64,000 nucleotides of DNA from Castor canadensis. Lineage: Eukaryota; Chordata; Mammalia; Rodentia; Castoridae. The translations under genes and the position numbers were made by a program. Shown here in pieces: positions 33,631-45,292 of the stretch; the first letter of the stretch is position 1; each line of letters starts with the position of its first letter. The notes under the pieces were generated by a model, which ran no database searches, was not told the origin of the DNA, and saw only the letters and a program-made list of their open reading frames with translations. Location of the stretch: positions 18,287,501-18,351,500 of the forward strand of contig NC_133401.1 in assembly GCF_047511655.1 (NCBI RefSeq). The letters run 5' to 3'.

Positions 33631-36600
33631 CTAATGTCCACATATGAAGGAGAACATACGATTTTTGGTCTTTTGGGCCAGGCTAACCTCACTCAGAATG
33701 ATGTTCTCCAGTTCCATCCATTTACCAGTGAATGATAACATTTCGTTCTTCTTCATGGCTGCATAGAATTCCATTGTGTATAGATACCACATTTTCTTAA
33801 TCCATTCGTCTGTGCTGGGGCATCTTGGCTGTTTCCATAACTTGGCTATTGTGAATAGTGCCGCAATAAACATGGATGTGCAGGTGCCTCTGGAGTAACA
33901 GTCTTTTGGGTATATCCCCAAGAGTGGTATTACTGGATCAAATGGTAGATCGATGTCCAGCTTTTTAAGTAGCCTCCAAATTTTTTTCCAGAGTGGTTGT
34001 ACTAGTTTACATTCCCACCAACAGTGTAAGAGGGTTCCTTTTTCCCCGCATCCTCGCCAACACCTGTTGTTGGCGGTGTTGCTGATGATGGCTATTCTAA
34101 CAGGGGTGAGGTGGAATCTTAGCGTGGTTTTAATTTGCATTTCCTTTATTGCTAGAGATGGTGAGCATTTTTTCATGTGTTTTCTGGCCATTTGAATTTC
34201 TTCTTTTGAGAAAGTTCTGTTTAGTTCACTTGCCCATTTCTTTATTGGTTCATTAGTTTTGGGAGAATTTAGTTTTTTAAGTTCCCTGTATATTCTGGTT
34301 ATCAGTCCTTTGTCTGATGTATAATTGGCAAATATTTTCTCCCACTCTGTGGGTGTTCTCTTCAGTTTACAGACCATTTCTTTTGATGAACAGAAGCTTT
34401 TTAGTTTTATGAGGTCCCATTTATCTATGCTATCTCTTAGTTGCTGTGCTGCTGGGGTTTCATTGAGAAAGTTCTTACCTATACCTACTAACTCCAGAGT
34501 ATTTCCTACTCTTTCTTGTATCAACTTAAGAGTTTGTGGTCTGATATTAAGATCCTTGATCCATTTTGAGTTAATCTTGGTATAGGGTGATATACATGGA
34601 TCTAGTTTCAGTTTTTTGCAGACTGCTAACCAGTTTTCCCAGGAGGTTTTGTTGAAGAGGCTGCTATTTCTCCATCGTATATTTTTAGCTCCTTTGTCAA
34701 AGATAAGTTGCTCATAGTTGTGTGGCTTCATATCTGGATCCTCTATTCTGTTCCACTGGTCTTCATGTCTGTTTTTGTGCCAGTACCATGCTGTTTTTAT
34801 TGTTATTGCTTTGTAATATAGTTTGAAGTCAGGTATTGTGATACCTCCTGCATTGTTCTTTTGACTGAGTATTGCCTTGGCTATTCGTGGCCTCTTGTGT
34901 TTCCATATAAATTTCACAGTAGATTTTTCAATCTCTTTAATGAATGTCATTGGAATTTTGATGGGAATTGCATTAAACATGTAGATTACTTTGGGGAGTA
35001 TTGACATTTTTACTATGTTGATTCTACCAATCCATGAGCATGGGAGATCTCTCCACTTTCTATAGTCTTCCTCAATCTCTTTCTTCAGAAGTGTATAGTT
35101 TTCCTTGTAGAGGTCTTTCACATCTTTTGTTAGGTTTACACCTAGGTATTTGATTTTGTTTGAGGCTACTGTAAATGGAATTGTTTTCATACATTCTTTT
35201 TCCGTTTGCTCATTGTTAGTGTATAGAAATGCTAATGATTTTTCTATGTTGATTTTATATCCTGCTACCTTGCTATAGCTATTGATGATGTCTAGAAGCT
35301 TCTGAGTAGAGTTTTTTGGGTCTTTAAGGTATAGGATCATGTCGTCTGCAAATAGGGATATTTTGACAGTTTCTTTACCTATTTGTATTCCTTTTATTCC
35401 TTCTTCTTGCCTAATTGCTCTGGCTAGGAATTCCAGTACTATGTTGAATAGGAGTGGAGATAGTGGGCATCCTTGTCTGGTTCCTGATTTTAGAGGGAAT
35501 GGTTTTAATTTTTCTCCGTTAAGTATAATGCTGGCTGTAGGTTTGTCATATATAGCTTTTATAATGTTGAGGAACTTTCCTTCTATTCCTAGTTTTCTTA
35601 GAGCTTTTATCATGAAATGATGTTGGATCTTATCAAAGGCTTTTTCTGCATCTATTGAGATGATCAAGTGTTTTTTGTCTTTGCTTCTGTTAATGTGGTT
35701 TATTACGTTTATTGATTTTCGTATGTTGAACCACCCCTGCATCCCTGGGATGAAGCCTACCTGGTCGTGGTGAATAATCTTTTTGATGTGTTGCTGAATT
35801 CGATTTGCCATTATTTTGTTGAGGATTTTTGCATCAATGTTCATTAGGGAGATTGGCCTATAGTTCTCCTTTTTGGAGGTGTCTTTGCCTGGTTTTGGGA
35901 TAAGTGTAATACTGGCTTCATAAAATGTGTTTGGCAGTTTTCCTTCCCTTTCTATTTCATGGAACAGTTTAAGGAGGGTTGGTATCAGTTCTTCTTTAAA
36001 GGTCTGATAGAATTCAGCAGAGAATCCATCAGGTCCTGGACTTTTCTTTTTGGGGAGACTCTTGATTGCTACTTCAATTTCATTCTGTGTTATAGGTCTA
36101 TTCAGGTGATTAATTTCCTCTTGGTTCAGTTTTGGATGATCATATGTATCTAGAAATCTGTCCATTTCTTTTAGATTTTCAAATTTATTTGAATATAGGT
36201 TCTCAAAGTAGTCTCTGATGATTTCCTGGACTTCCATGGTGTTTGTTGTTATCTCCCCTTTTGCATTCCTGATTCTACTAATTTGGGTTTTTTCTCTCCT
36301 CATTTTAGTCAGGTTTGCCAGGGGTCTATCGATCTTGTTTATTTTTTCAAAGAACCAACTTTTTGTTTCATTAATTCTTTGTATGGTTTTTTTGGTTTCT
36401 ATTTCATTGATTTCAGCTCTTATTTTTATTATTTCTCTCCTTCTATTTGTTTTGGGATTTGCTTGCTCTTGTTTTTCTAGGAGTTTGAGATGTATCATTA
36501 GGTCATTGATCTGGGATCTTTCAATCTTTTTAATATATGCACTCATGGCTATAAACTTTCCTCTCAAGACTGCCTTAGCTGTGTCCCATAGGTTCCGGTA

Positions 36601-37449
36601 GGTTGTGTTTTCATTTTCATTGACTTCCAGGAACATTTTAATTTCCTCTTTTATTGCATCGATGATCCATTCTTCATTAAGTAATGAGTTATTTAGTTTC
36701 CAGCTGTTTGCATGTTTTTTGTCTTTACTTTTGTTGTTGAGTTCTACTTTTACTGCATTGTGGTCAGATAGTATGCATGGTATTATTTCTATTTTCTTAT
36801 ATTTGCTGAGGCTTGCTTTGTGCCCTAGGATATGATCTATTTTGGAGAAGGTTCCATGGTCTGCTGAGAAGAATGTATATTGTGTAGAGGTTGGATGAAA
36901 TGTTCTGTAGACATCTACTAGGTCCACTTGATCTATTGCATATTTTAGATCTTGGATTTCTTTATTGAGTTTTTGTTTGGATGACCTATCTATTGATGAT
37001 AATGGAGTGTTAAAGTCTCCCACAACCACTGTGTTGGCGTTTATATATGCTTTTAGGTCTTTCAGGGTATGTTTGATGAAATTGGGTGCGTTGACATTGG
37101 GTGCGTACAGATTGATGATTATTATTTCCTTTTGGTCTATTTCCCCTTTTATTAGTATGGAATGTCCTTCTTTATCTCGTTTGATCAATGTAGGTTTGAA
37201 GTCTACTTTGTCAGAGATAAGTATTGCTACTCCTGCTTGTTTTCGGGGGCCATTGGCTTGGTAAATCTTCTTCCAGCCTTTAATCCTAAGCATATGCTTA
37301 TTTCTGTCGGTGAGATGAGTCTCCTGTAAGCAACAAATTGTTGGATCTTCTTTTTTAATCCATTTTGTCAAACGGTGTCTTTTGATGGGTGAATTAAGTC
37401 CATTAACATTAAGTGTTAGTACTGATAGGTATGTGGTGATTCCTGCCAT
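33631..37449 (-). CDS. L1 ORF2 protein: endonuclease-reverse transcriptase, 1272 aa, intact
   Basis: It nicks target DNA and reverse-transcribes L1 RNA at the nick (target-primed reverse transcription), working in a cytoplasmic and nuclear RNP with ORF1p. Apurinic-type endonuclease at residues 1-240: N14 (TLNVNGLN), E43 (CCLQETHL), D145-region VVGDFNTPL, terminal LSDHNAV. RT domain about 450-800: [28 protein letters not shown] and the catalytic FADDMILY near 700. C-terminal domain with a C-x3-C-x7-H-x4-C cysteine motif (CWRGCGEKG to CWWEC). The length is close to the 1275-1280 aa usual for mammalian L1. ATG at 37449, stop TAG at 33631. No stop or frameshift is seen, in contrast to all other copies here. 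Confidence 0.96.
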   Translation of the reverse strand: MAGITTYLSVLTLNVNGLNSPIKRHRLTKWIKKEDPTICCLQETHLTDRNKHMLRIKGWKKIYQANGPRKQAGVAILISDKVDFKPTLIKRDKEGHSILIKGEIDQKEIIIINLYAPNVNAPNFIKHTLKDLKAYINANTVVVGDFNTPLSSIDRSSKQKLNKEIQDLKYAIDQVDLVDVYRTFHPTSTQYTFFSADHGTFSKIDHILGHKASLSKYKKIEIIPCILSDHNAVKVELNNKSKDKKHANSWKLNNSLLNEEWIIDAIKEEIKMFLEVNENENTTYRNLWDTAKAVLRGKFIAMSAYIKKIERSQINDLMIHLKLLEKQEQANPKTNRRREIIKIRAEINEIETKKTIQRINETKSWFFEKINKIDRPLANLTKMRREKTQISRIRNAKGEITTNTMEVQEIIRDYFENLYSNKFENLKEMDRFLDTYDHPKLNQEEINHLNRPITQNEIEVAIKSLPKKKSPGPDGFSAEFYQTFKEELIPTLLKLFHEIEREGKLPNTFYEASITLIPKPGKDTSKKENYRPISLMNIDAKILNKIMANRIQQHIKKIIHHDQVGFIPGMQGWFNIRKSINVINHINRSKDKKHLIISIDAEKAFDKIQHHFMIKALRKLGIEGKFLNIIKAIYDKPTASIILNGEKLKPFPLKSGTRQGCPLSPLLFNIVLEFLARAIRQEEGIKGIQIGKETVKISLFADDMILYLKDPKNSTQKLLDIINSYSKVAGYKINIEKSLAFLYTNNEQTEKECMKTIPFTVASNKIKYLGVNLTKDVKDLYKENYTLLKKEIEEDYRKWRDLPCSWIGRINIVKMSILPKVIYMFNAIPIKIPMTFIKEIEKSTVKFIWKHKRPRIAKAILSQKNNAGGITIPDFKLYYKAITIKTAWYWHKNRHEDQWNRIEDPDMKPHNYEQLIFDKGAKNIRWRNSSLFNKTSWENWLAVCKKLKLDPCISPYTKINSKWIKDLNIRPQTLKLIQERVGNTLELVGIGKNFLNETPAAQQLRDSIDKWDLIKLKSFCSSKEMVCKLKRTPTEWEKIFANYTSDKGLITRIYRELKKLNSPKTNEPIKKWASELNRTFSKEEIQMARKHMKKCSPSLAIKEMQIKTTLRFHLTPVRIAIISNTANNRCWRGCGEKGTLLHCWWECKLVQPLWKKIWRLLKKLDIDLPFDPVIPLLGIYPKDCYSRGTCTSMFIAALFTIAKLWKQPRCPSTDEWIKKMWYLYTMEFYAAMKKNEMLSFTGKWMELENIILSEVSLAQKTKNRMFSFICGH

Positions 37450-37828
37450 TTAGTTATCTTAGTTGTTTGGAGGTTTGATTGTGTGTACCTAACTTGATGT
37501 TACTCTCTACTGTCTTGCTTTTTCTTATCCTGTGGTTTGGTGCTGCCTGCCTTTTCATGGTTAAGTTGGGTGTCACTTTCTGTGTGCAGGATCCCTTGCA
37601 GAATCTTTTGTAATGGTGGCTTTGTGGTCACATATTGTTTTAGTTTCTGCTTATCATGGAAGACTTTTATTGCTCCATCTATTTTGAATGATAGCTTTGC
37701 TGGGTAGAGTATCCTGGGGTTGAAGTTATTTTCATTCAGTGCCCGGAAGATCTCACCCCACGCTCTTCTTGCTTTTAATGTTTCTGTTGAGAAGTCTGCT
37801 GTGATTTTGATGGGTTTACCTTTGTATG

Positions 37829-38698
37829 TTACTTGTTTTTTCTTACAGCCTTCAATATTCTTTCCTTAGTTTCTGAACTTGTTGTTTTAATGATGATATG
37901 TCGTGGAGTAGTTCTATTTTGATCTGGTCTGTTTGGTGTCCTGGAGGTCTCTTGCATGTGTATGGGAATATCTTTCTCTAGATTTGGGAAATTTTCCGTT
38001 ATTATTTTGTTGAATATATTACGCATTCCCTTCGCTTGCACCTCTTCTCCTTCTTTGATGCCCATGATTCTCAAGTTTGGTCTTTTGATGGAGTCAGTGA
38101 GTTCTTGCATTTTCTTTTCACAGGTCTTGAGTTGTTTAATTAATAGTTCTTCAGTTTTTCCTTTAATTACCATTTCATCTTCAAGTTCTGAGATTCTGTC
38201 TTCTGTTTGTTCTATTCTGCTGGATTGGCCTTCCGTTTTGTTTTGCAGTTCTGTTTCATTCTTTTTTCTGAGGTTTTCCATATCCTGGCTGTTTTCTTCT
38301 TTATTGTTGTCTATTTTTGTCCTGAGTTCATTTATCCATTTATTCATTGTGTTCTCTCTTTCACTTTGGTGTTTATACAGTGCTTCTATGGTTTCCTTTA
38401 TTTCTTCTTTTGCTTTTTCAAATTCTCTATTTTTATTGTCTTGGAATTTCTTGAGTGTCTCCTGTACATTTTGGTTGACCCTATCCAGTATCATCTCTAT
38501 AAAATTCTCATTGAGTACTTGTAGTATGTCTTCTTTTAAATTATTCTTGTGGGTTTCATTGGGTCCTTTGGCATAGTTTATCTTCATTTTGTTGGAGTCT
38601 GGATCTGAGTTTCTGTTCTCTTCATTCCCCTCTGGTTCCTGTACTAATTTTTTGCTGTGGGGAAACTGGTTTCCTTGTTTTTTCTGTCTTCCTGTCAT
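37829..38698 (-). pseudogene. L1 ORF1 (RNA-binding chaperone), truncated by a 4-bp deletion
   Basis: Start ATG at 38698 (MTGRQKKQGN); the open frame extends 60 codons further upstream but that part looks like 5' UTR. Coiled coil about residues 60-165 (heptads in KEEIKETIEALYKHQ and RKKNETEL), then the RRM with PNLRIMGIKEGEE and part of the C-terminal domain (RHIIIKTTSSETKERIL). At about 37846 the copy lacks 4 bp (ctct on the plus strand) present in the sister copy at about 57434-57441. The frame then hits TAA at 37829 and the last roughly 90 residues lie out of frame at about 37520-37830. Trimeric ORF1p needs this domain for RNA binding, so the product is probably inactive. Confidence 0.9.
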
Positions 38699-40170
38699 TG
38701 TCCTTGGTGTTGTTACTGTCCCTGTACTGTGTGCAATTAAGTATTTTCTAGCTTGTAATAATAACAATGGTAATATTGAGAATGGAAGAGTGAGCTGAGA
38801 TGGAAAGCAAGAAGTTAAAGAAAAGGGGAAAACAAATATACAGACAAGAGGGAGAAAGCAGAAGAAGGTATCAGACAAGAGGGTTTCAAAGGTATAAACA
38901 GGGAGTGTTAGTGTACTAATCGACAGTAAGCTGAACAGACAATAGAGAGACAGAAAGAGGATTGAAAATCAAACATAAAAAAATAAAAAATAAGTATATG
39001 AAAGTAATATCTATTTATAAAAATGAATTAAAATAAAATGGAAAATAGAAAATTAAAAAAAAAAAACAAAAAAAACAAAAAACCAAAAACTTCCAAGTTT
39101 TTATGCAATGCAGTTTCAGTCTTAATAATTTGGATGTCCGTCTCAATCTCCAGTCCTGGAGTTGGTGCCTCAGATGTTGTTCTGTAGTTGTCTCATCAAA
39201 GGGGATGCATAAAGTAGAACAAAACTACACTCACACACACACAGAAGAAAAAAAAAAAAAAAGCCCCACCAAGTGTCCCCAGTTCAAATGCAATACAGTT
39301 TCAGTAAGTTTTTCGGCTTGCAGGTGTAATTCGGTTGTTCTCTCATCAAAGGTAGGGAGAAAAAGAAAAAAAAGCGTCTGGAGGCAGTTCTGAGAGTGGT
39401 ATCTGCAACTGTGGCTTGCCTGCCTGCTGCTCTCAGCCTGTAGCTGGCGGCGTTATTTATGCAGATCTCTGGGGTGAGCTTAGCACTCACCTGGTCCCAC
39501 AGGCTTTGTTTGCTCAGAGTTCTCCTGTGCGGGGGAGGGGGGCCTCTGCTACAGGCTTTTCCCTTTCCAAGCACTGGGAAAGGTGCCACTACCCGGCGTT
39601 GTCAGGCCTGCGTGTTTATTTACAGTTCACGTGGGAAGTGGGTCTTCCCTCCTCTCACAAGCGTCCCCGCTCCTGGTTGCTGGCGCGCCCCGCTCCCACC
39701 AGAGCCTCTCCGGCTGCCCGGCTCGTTTATTTACAGTCCCGGGAAGGGTTCCCTTCCCCCAATCTTCAGCGCTCAGGGCGCCCCACCCTCTTTCCAGCGT
39801 GTCTTAACTGTTCTTATTGCTCAGTACTCAGTTTCTCTTTTTTTCCCGGGTGGACGTCAGTCTGTCCAGGGGGCTATGCTGCTCTGGCCCAGGCTTGTCT
39901 GTGGGGGAACCGCGGTACCGCGAAGCTCACCTGGTCCGCGTCTTCCCAAGCCGTATGGGCACCGGCCACTGGCGGCCCCGGGGGCCTCCTCGGTTCTCTG
40001 TTTAACGTGAAGTGGAGATTCTCTGTGCCGGCTGGAGATGTGGAGGGGTCAAAGTTATGCCTTTTCTCGGTGATTATGCCGCAAAGTGTGTCTCCAGCGT
40101 CTCTCCAAGATTTCACTATAGGAGGGTCGCTTTCTGCTTCCTCCCTCTAGCCGCCATCTTGGAATTTCTC
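38699..40170 (-). promoter_or_regulatory. L1 5' UTR/internal promoter, CpG-rich outer half
   Basis: About 1.47 kb. 39400-40170 is GC- and CpG-rich, while 38880-39110 is A-rich. A YY1-type site lies at the very 5' end (ccgccatctt, 40151-40160), as in other mammalian L1s, where it sets the start site. Homologous to 59430-60722 and, in part, 26090-26400. Confidence 0.85.
39459..40010 (+). CDS. Antisense open frame in the L1 5' UTR (ORF0-like, hypothetical, 183 codons)
   Basis: A true ATG at 39459 opens 183 codons on the strand opposite to the L1, reading outward toward flanking DNA, with TGA at 40008-40010. A second overlapping frame is open to 40150 but lacks an early ATG. Related peptides are still readable in diverged copies at 59856-60480 (CVFVYSSCGKWVFPP, FIVLIAYYSVSLF) and 26000-26300 (FVIAYYSVFLF). 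Primate L1s carry an unrelated short antisense ORF0 at a similar place. GC-rich sequence has few stops by chance, so coding is unproven. No known domain. Confidence 0.3.
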   Translation: MQISGVSLALTWSHRLCLLRVLLCGGGGPLLQAFPFPSTGKGATTRRCQACVFIYSSRGKWVFPPLTSVPAPGCWRAPLPPEPLRLPGSFIYSPGKGSLPPIFSAQGAPPSFQRVLTVLIAQYSVSLFFPGGRQSVQGAMLLWPRLVCGGTAVPRSSPGPRLPKPYGHRPLAAPGASSVLCLT

Positions 40171-40185
40171 GCCAGTACACCTTTA
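40171..40185 (+). repeat. Target-site duplication of the full-length L1, right copy
   Basis: gccagtacaccttta, identical to 33054-33068. It is followed by aaaaagg, giving the T-rich primer site on the minus strand. Confidence 0.95.
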
Positions 40186-40416
40186 AAAAAGGTTAAATAC
40201 TGAAAGGCAGGTGTGATGGTTCACTTACAATGACTGCAGAGAAAAGGAAGAGAGGAAAAGCAGAACTGAAAAGAAAATGAGAGAGAATATAAAGCTATCT
40301 TAATTAGATATATGAAAAATCAATTCAAGCAAATGATTGAAAGATTAAAGCAAACAAAACCAAATAGTGACCAAAACATATTTTTCAAAAAATATTCAGT
40401 TGCTTTCCTGAGCAGT

Positions 40417-40461
<45 letters not shown>

Positions 40462-40850
40462 ATATATCTATTTATCTACCTACCTACCTACCTCTTTTTT
40501 TTTCATTTCTGAGTCTGAGTCTTTCAAGCCAGTAGATGGCAGTCCAGAGTCAGACTTGACTCTGGAAAGGCATGTGGGTTGGCTTCCGGTGGAGGATTTG
40601 GAGATCTGAATGAGCAATCCAGTGAAGCTTCTGAGAACTGAGCCTTCAGGCCACCAGTCTCACACTTCCCACTAAGCTTGCAGTTTCTTCTCCCAAGCCC
40701 CCAAGCACTCATGGTCTGATGTTTGTTCCAGTGGCAGTCTTTTCCCATGTCAGAAGCTGCTGAACTGTGTTTCAGTGCACATCACCATAATTTCTTAGCT
40801 GTAGCTAGTAGCCATGTCCTGTCCAACCAAAGATAGAGATCTTTTGTCTT
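40186..40850. other. Flank of the full-length L1, with microsatellites
   Basis: AT-rich unique sequence with (TCTA)n at about 40420-40460 and (CTAC)n at about 40476-40492. No gene seen. Confidence 0.6.
40420..40492 (+). repeat. (ATCT)n microsatellite with CTAC extension
   Basis: About ten uninterrupted tatc units, then a short interruption and ctacctac. Confidence 0.95.
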
Positions 40851-42060
40851 GGCAGAGTCCTCTTTCTCCATGTTCCATAGAGTAGTTTCACTATTACAAA
40901 CAAGTTCTACAGATGAGTTTGTATGTGATCATGCTTATTTTTGTTATGTTTATCTTTTGGATCTATCTCCCATGTATGAGAGAAAACATGTGGCCTTTGT
41001 GTTTCTGAGCCTGGCTTAGTTCACTTAACATGATGTCCTCTAATTGCATCCATTTACCTTCAAACCACACATCATTATTACTTATGGCTGAGTAATATTC
41101 CATTGTGTGTATGTACCACATTTTCTTGATTCATTCATCAGTTGTAGCCCACCTGGGTTGTTTCCAAAACTTGGCTACTGTGAATAGTGCTGTAATGAAC
41201 ATTGGTGTACAGGTGTCCCTATTGTATACTGACTTACATTCCTTTGGGTAGATGTCTAGGATTGATATCACTGGATCATATGGAAATTCTATCTTTAGCC
41301 TTTTGAGGAATCTCCATACTGCTTTCCATAATGGTTGTACTAACTTGCATTCCCACTAACAGTATATAAGGCTTCCTGTTTCACCACGTCCTCACCAGCA
41401 TTTGTTGTTGTTATTGCCCTTGATTATGGCCATTCTGACTGGTGTGAGATGAAATCTAAGCATTGTTTTGATTTGCATCTATTTTATAATCAGGGAATTT
41501 GAACAGTTCTTCATGTATTTACTGGCTATTTGTACTTCTTCCTTTGAGAATTCCATGTTTAATTCATGAGCCCATTTCTTCACCAGGGCTTCTTTGGGGG
41601 CTCAGTTTTTTTAGTTTCCTATAGATTCTGGATATTAGTCCTTTATTGGATGAATAGCTGGTGGAGATTTTCTCCCTTTCTGTGGGCTGTCTCTTGAGTA
41701 GTGACTGTTTCTTTTGCTGTACAGAAGCTCTTTAGTTTGATGCAGTCCCATATGTTCATTCTTTCTTTTAGATGCTGAGCCTTTTGAGTTCTACTTAGGA
41801 AGTTGTTCCTGATACCTATATGCTCCAGTGTATTTCCTACTACTTCCTGGAGTTGTTTCAAAGTTTCCTGCCTTATATTAAGGTCTTTGATCCACTTTGA
41901 GTTGATTTGGTGCAGGTTGAAAGAGAGCGACACGAGTGTAGCTGTTCCTGCATGTTTATGGGGTCCATTTGCTTGGAAAACTTTTTTCCACCCTTTGACT
42001 CTAAGCCAGTGTTTATTTTTTCAGTGAGATAAGTCTCATGCAAGCAGCATATAGTTGGGT
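40850..42060 (-). mobile_element. Old L1, antisense, internally deleted
   Basis: Antisense 3' UTR and ORF2 C-terminus to about 41925, then a jump to antisense endonuclease-domain sequence (41935-42050, reverse of the CCLQETHL region). About 2.5 kb of ORF2 is missing between them. Confidence 0.75.
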
Positions 42061-42062
42061 GT

Positions 42063-44537
42063 TGTTTTTATTTTTATTTATTTATTTATTTATTTTCTTT
42101 TATTATTCATATGTGCATAAGAGGCTTGGGTCATTTCTCCCCCCTGCTCCCACTCCCTCCTTTACCACCCACTCCGCCACCTCCCTCTACCCCCCACCCC
42201 CTCAAAACCCAGCATAAACTATTTTGCCCTTATTTCTAATTTTGTTGTAGAGAGAGTATAAGCCATAATAGGAAGGAACAAGGGTTTTTGCTGGTTGAGA
42301 TAAGGATAGCTATACAGGGCATTGACTCACATTGATTTCCTGTGCGTGGGTGTTACCTTCTAGGTTAATTCTTCTTGATCTAACTTTTTCTCTAGTTCCT
42401 GGTCCCCTTTTCCTATTGGCCTCAGTTGATTTTAAGGTATCTGCTTTAGTTTCTCTGCGTTAAGGGCAACAAATGCTAGCTAGTTTTTTAGGTGTCTTAC
42501 CTATCCTCACCCCTTCCTTGTGTGCTCTTGCTTGTATCATGTGCTCAAAGTCCAATCCCATTGTTGTGTTTGCCCCTTGATCTAATGTCCACATATGAGG
42601 GAGAATATATGATTTTTGGTCTTTTGGGCCAGGCTAACCTCACTCAGAATGATGTTCTCCAATTCCATCCATTTACCAGCAAATGATAACATTTTGTTCT
42701 TCTTCATGGCTGCATCAAATTCCATTGTGTATAGATATCACATTTTCTTAATCCACTCGTCAGTGGTGGGGCATCTTGGCTGTTTCCATAACTTGGCTAT
42801 TGTGAATAGTGCCGCAATAAACATGGGTGTGCAGGTGCCTCTGGAGTAACCTGTGTCACAGTCTTTTGGGTATATCCCCAAGAGTGGTATTGCTGGATCA
42901 AATGGTAGATCAATGTCTAGCTCTTTAAGTAGCCTCCAAATTTTTTTCCAGAGTGGTTGTACTAGTTTACATTCCCACCAGCAGTGTAAGAGGGTTCCTT
43001 TTTCCCCACATCCTCACCAACACCTGTTGTTGGTGGTGTTGCTTATGATGGCTAATCTAACAGGGGTGAGGTGGAATCTTAGTGTGGTTTTAATTTGCAT
43101 TTCTTTTATTGCTAGAGATGGTGAGCATTTTTTCATGTGTTTTTTGGCCATTTGAATTTCTTCTTTTGAGAAAGTTCTGTTTAGTTCACTTGTCCATTTC
43201 TTTATTGGTTCATTAGTTTTGGGAGAATTTAGTTTTTAAAGTTCCCTTTCTATTCTGGTTATCAGTCCTTTGTCTGATGTGTAGCTGGCAAATATTTTCT
43301 CCCACTCTGTGGGTGTTCTCTTCAGTTTAGAGACCATTTCTTTTGATGAACAGAAGCTTTTTAGTTTTATGAGGTCCCATTTATCTATACTATCTCTTAG
43401 TTGCTGTGCTGCTGGGGTTTCGTTGAGAAAGTTCTTACCTATACCGAGTAACTCCAGAGTATTTCCTACTCTTTCCTGTATCAACTTTAGAGTTTGTGGT
43501 CTGATATTAAGATCCTTGATCCATTTTGAGTTAATATTGGTATAGGGTGATATACATGGATCTAGTTTCAGTTTTTTGCAGACTGCTAACCAGTTTTCCC
43601 AGGAGGTTTTGTTGAAGAGGCTGCTATTTCTCCATCGTATATTTTTAGTTCCTTTGTCAAAGACAAGTTGGTTATAGTTTTGTGGCTTCATATCTGGGTC
43701 CTCTATTCTGTTCCACTGGTCTTCATGTCTGTTTTTGTGCCAGTACCATGCTGTTTTTATTGCTACTGCTTTGTAATATAGTTTGAAGTCAGGTATTGTG
43801 ATACCTCCTGCATTGTTCTTTTGACTGAGTATTGCCTTGGCTATTTGTGGCTTCCTGTGTTTCCATATAAATTTAACGGTAGATTTTTCGATCTCTTTAA
43901 TGAATGTTATTGGAGTTTTGATGGGAATTGCATTAAACATGTAGATTACTTTTGGGAGTATCAACATTTTTACTATGTTGATTCTACCAATCCATGAGCA
44001 TGGTAGGTCTCTCCACTTTCTATAGTCTTCCTCAATCTCTTTCTTCAGAAGTGTATAGTTTTCCTTGTAGAGGTCTTTCACATCTTTTGTTAGGTTTACA
44101 CCTAGGTATTTGATTTTTTTTGAGGCTATTGTAAATGGAATTGTTTTCATACATTCTTTTTCAGTTTGCTCATTGTTAGTGTATAGAAATGCTAATGATT
44201 TTTCTATGTTGATTTTATATCCTACTACCTTGCTATAGCTATTGATGATGTCTAGAAGCTTCTGAGTAGAGTTTTTTGGGTCTTTAAGGTATAGGATCAT
44301 GTCATCTGCAAATAGGGATATTTTGACAGTTTCTTTACCTATTTGTATTCCTTTTATTCCTTCTTCTTGCCTAATTGCTCTGGCTAGGAATTCCAGTACT
44401 ATGTTGAATAGGAGTGGAGATAGTGGGCATCTTTATCTGGTTCCTGATTTTAGAGGGAATGGTTTCAGTTTTTCTCTGATAAGTATAATGCTGGCTGTAG
44501 GTTTGTCATATATAGCTTTTATAATGTTGAGGTACTT
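42063..44537 (-). mobile_element. 5'-truncated young L1, antisense, about 2.5 kb
   Basis: Tail (atttattt)n, antisense 3' UTR, then ORF2. A 354-codon stretch (43236-44300) from the FADD region to the C-terminal domain is still open, and it closely resembles the full-length copy. Frameshift at about 43235. It begins within the RT domain (near [11 protein letters not shown]) and abuts the RBMS1 pseudogene. Confidence 0.92.
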
Positions 44538-44995
44538 TATACTTTTTTTTTTTCGGAGGTACAACTTAATTTATCATTGCTTTCAAAACATATGTGATTG
44601 CCTTAATAAAAGAGCTTTAATTACAGTGAATTATCTCATAGGTACTAAAGTAGAAATAACTGTGTATTTATGAATCTTGAATTTTATAGTGTCAAAATAG
44701 GTTTTCTTTACACTTGAACACTTGTAGCAATGATGTAAAAGTGTGGCAATGCTTCAATCCAAATCTTCCTTCATGCTTTTTTGTTTATCTGTGTATTTCC
44801 ATACATCAACTTAAATTATAAAGCCTAAATGTGAAGGTACAAAAAAAGGCACATTCTCCTAACCATAAACTGATACAGCAAAAATAAAGAGCACAGAAGA
44901 TGTGATGCTGAGACTCATTGGAGCTACTGGTTACGGCCCTTTGGTATTTGGTGAAGTCACTATTAAAAGTGCCAAGGTATTTAGTTTTCAAATTT

Positions 44996-45029
44996 GAGAG
45001 AGGGAGGGAGGGAGGGAGAGAGAGAGAGA

Positions 45030-45082
<53 letters not shown>
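44996..45082. repeat. (GA)n/(GGGA)n microsatellite
   Basis: gagggaggga then a long gagaga run, lying inside the RBMS1 retrocopy 3' UTR. Confidence 0.95.
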
Positions 45083-45085
<3 letters not shown>

Positions 45086-45279
45086 TAGTAGCCAATTATT
45101 TTGCTTCTATCCATATCTCATCTATCTCATCTTAAGCTGAGCTCAAAAGCTTTTAGCTTTTGCCATTTACTTGCAATGGCAATATTTTTCAACATTTTTT
45201 TCAGTTTGCCAGATCATAGGCATAATTCTTATTCTAAAGCACTATCATTAGTGTAAAGGAAGAACAAAGCATTCAGTGA

Positions 45280-45292
45280 CCCCCCCCCCCCC
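45280..45292 (+). repeat. C13 homopolymer
   Basis: Thirteen consecutive C residues before gcagtcac. An unusual mononucleotide run, prone to length variation. Confidence 0.95.

Larger units (their letters stand above)
33069..40170 (-). mobile_element. Full-length young L1 retrotransposon, about 7.1 kb
   Basis: Read on the minus strand: 5' end at 40170 (gagaaattccaagatggcgg), 5' UTR to 38699, ORF1 from 38698, ORF2 37449-33631, 3' UTR to about 33152, then A-rich tails. Perfect TSD gccagtacaccttta at 33054-33068 and 40171-40185. Cleavage context on the minus strand is TTTTTT/AAAG-like, as expected for L1 endonuclease. Two A-rich tracts separated by 21 bp of unique sequence (33079-33099) indicate a 3' transduction. 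ORF2 is open and ORF1 has a frameshift, so it needs helper ORF1 protein or is dead. Confidence 0.96.

Noticed and set aside
33953..36835. Plus-strand frames such as 34325-34585, 36218-36601 and 36605-36835 as genes
   Set aside because: They are the antisense shadow of intact L1 ORF2 and recur in every copy. Hydrophobic composition follows from A-rich ORF2 read backward.
37956..38576. 206-codon plus-strand frame with membrane-like composition
   Set aside because: Antisense of the L1 ORF1 coiled coil. The Leu/Ser/Phe richness mirrors Lys/Glu codons on the other strand.
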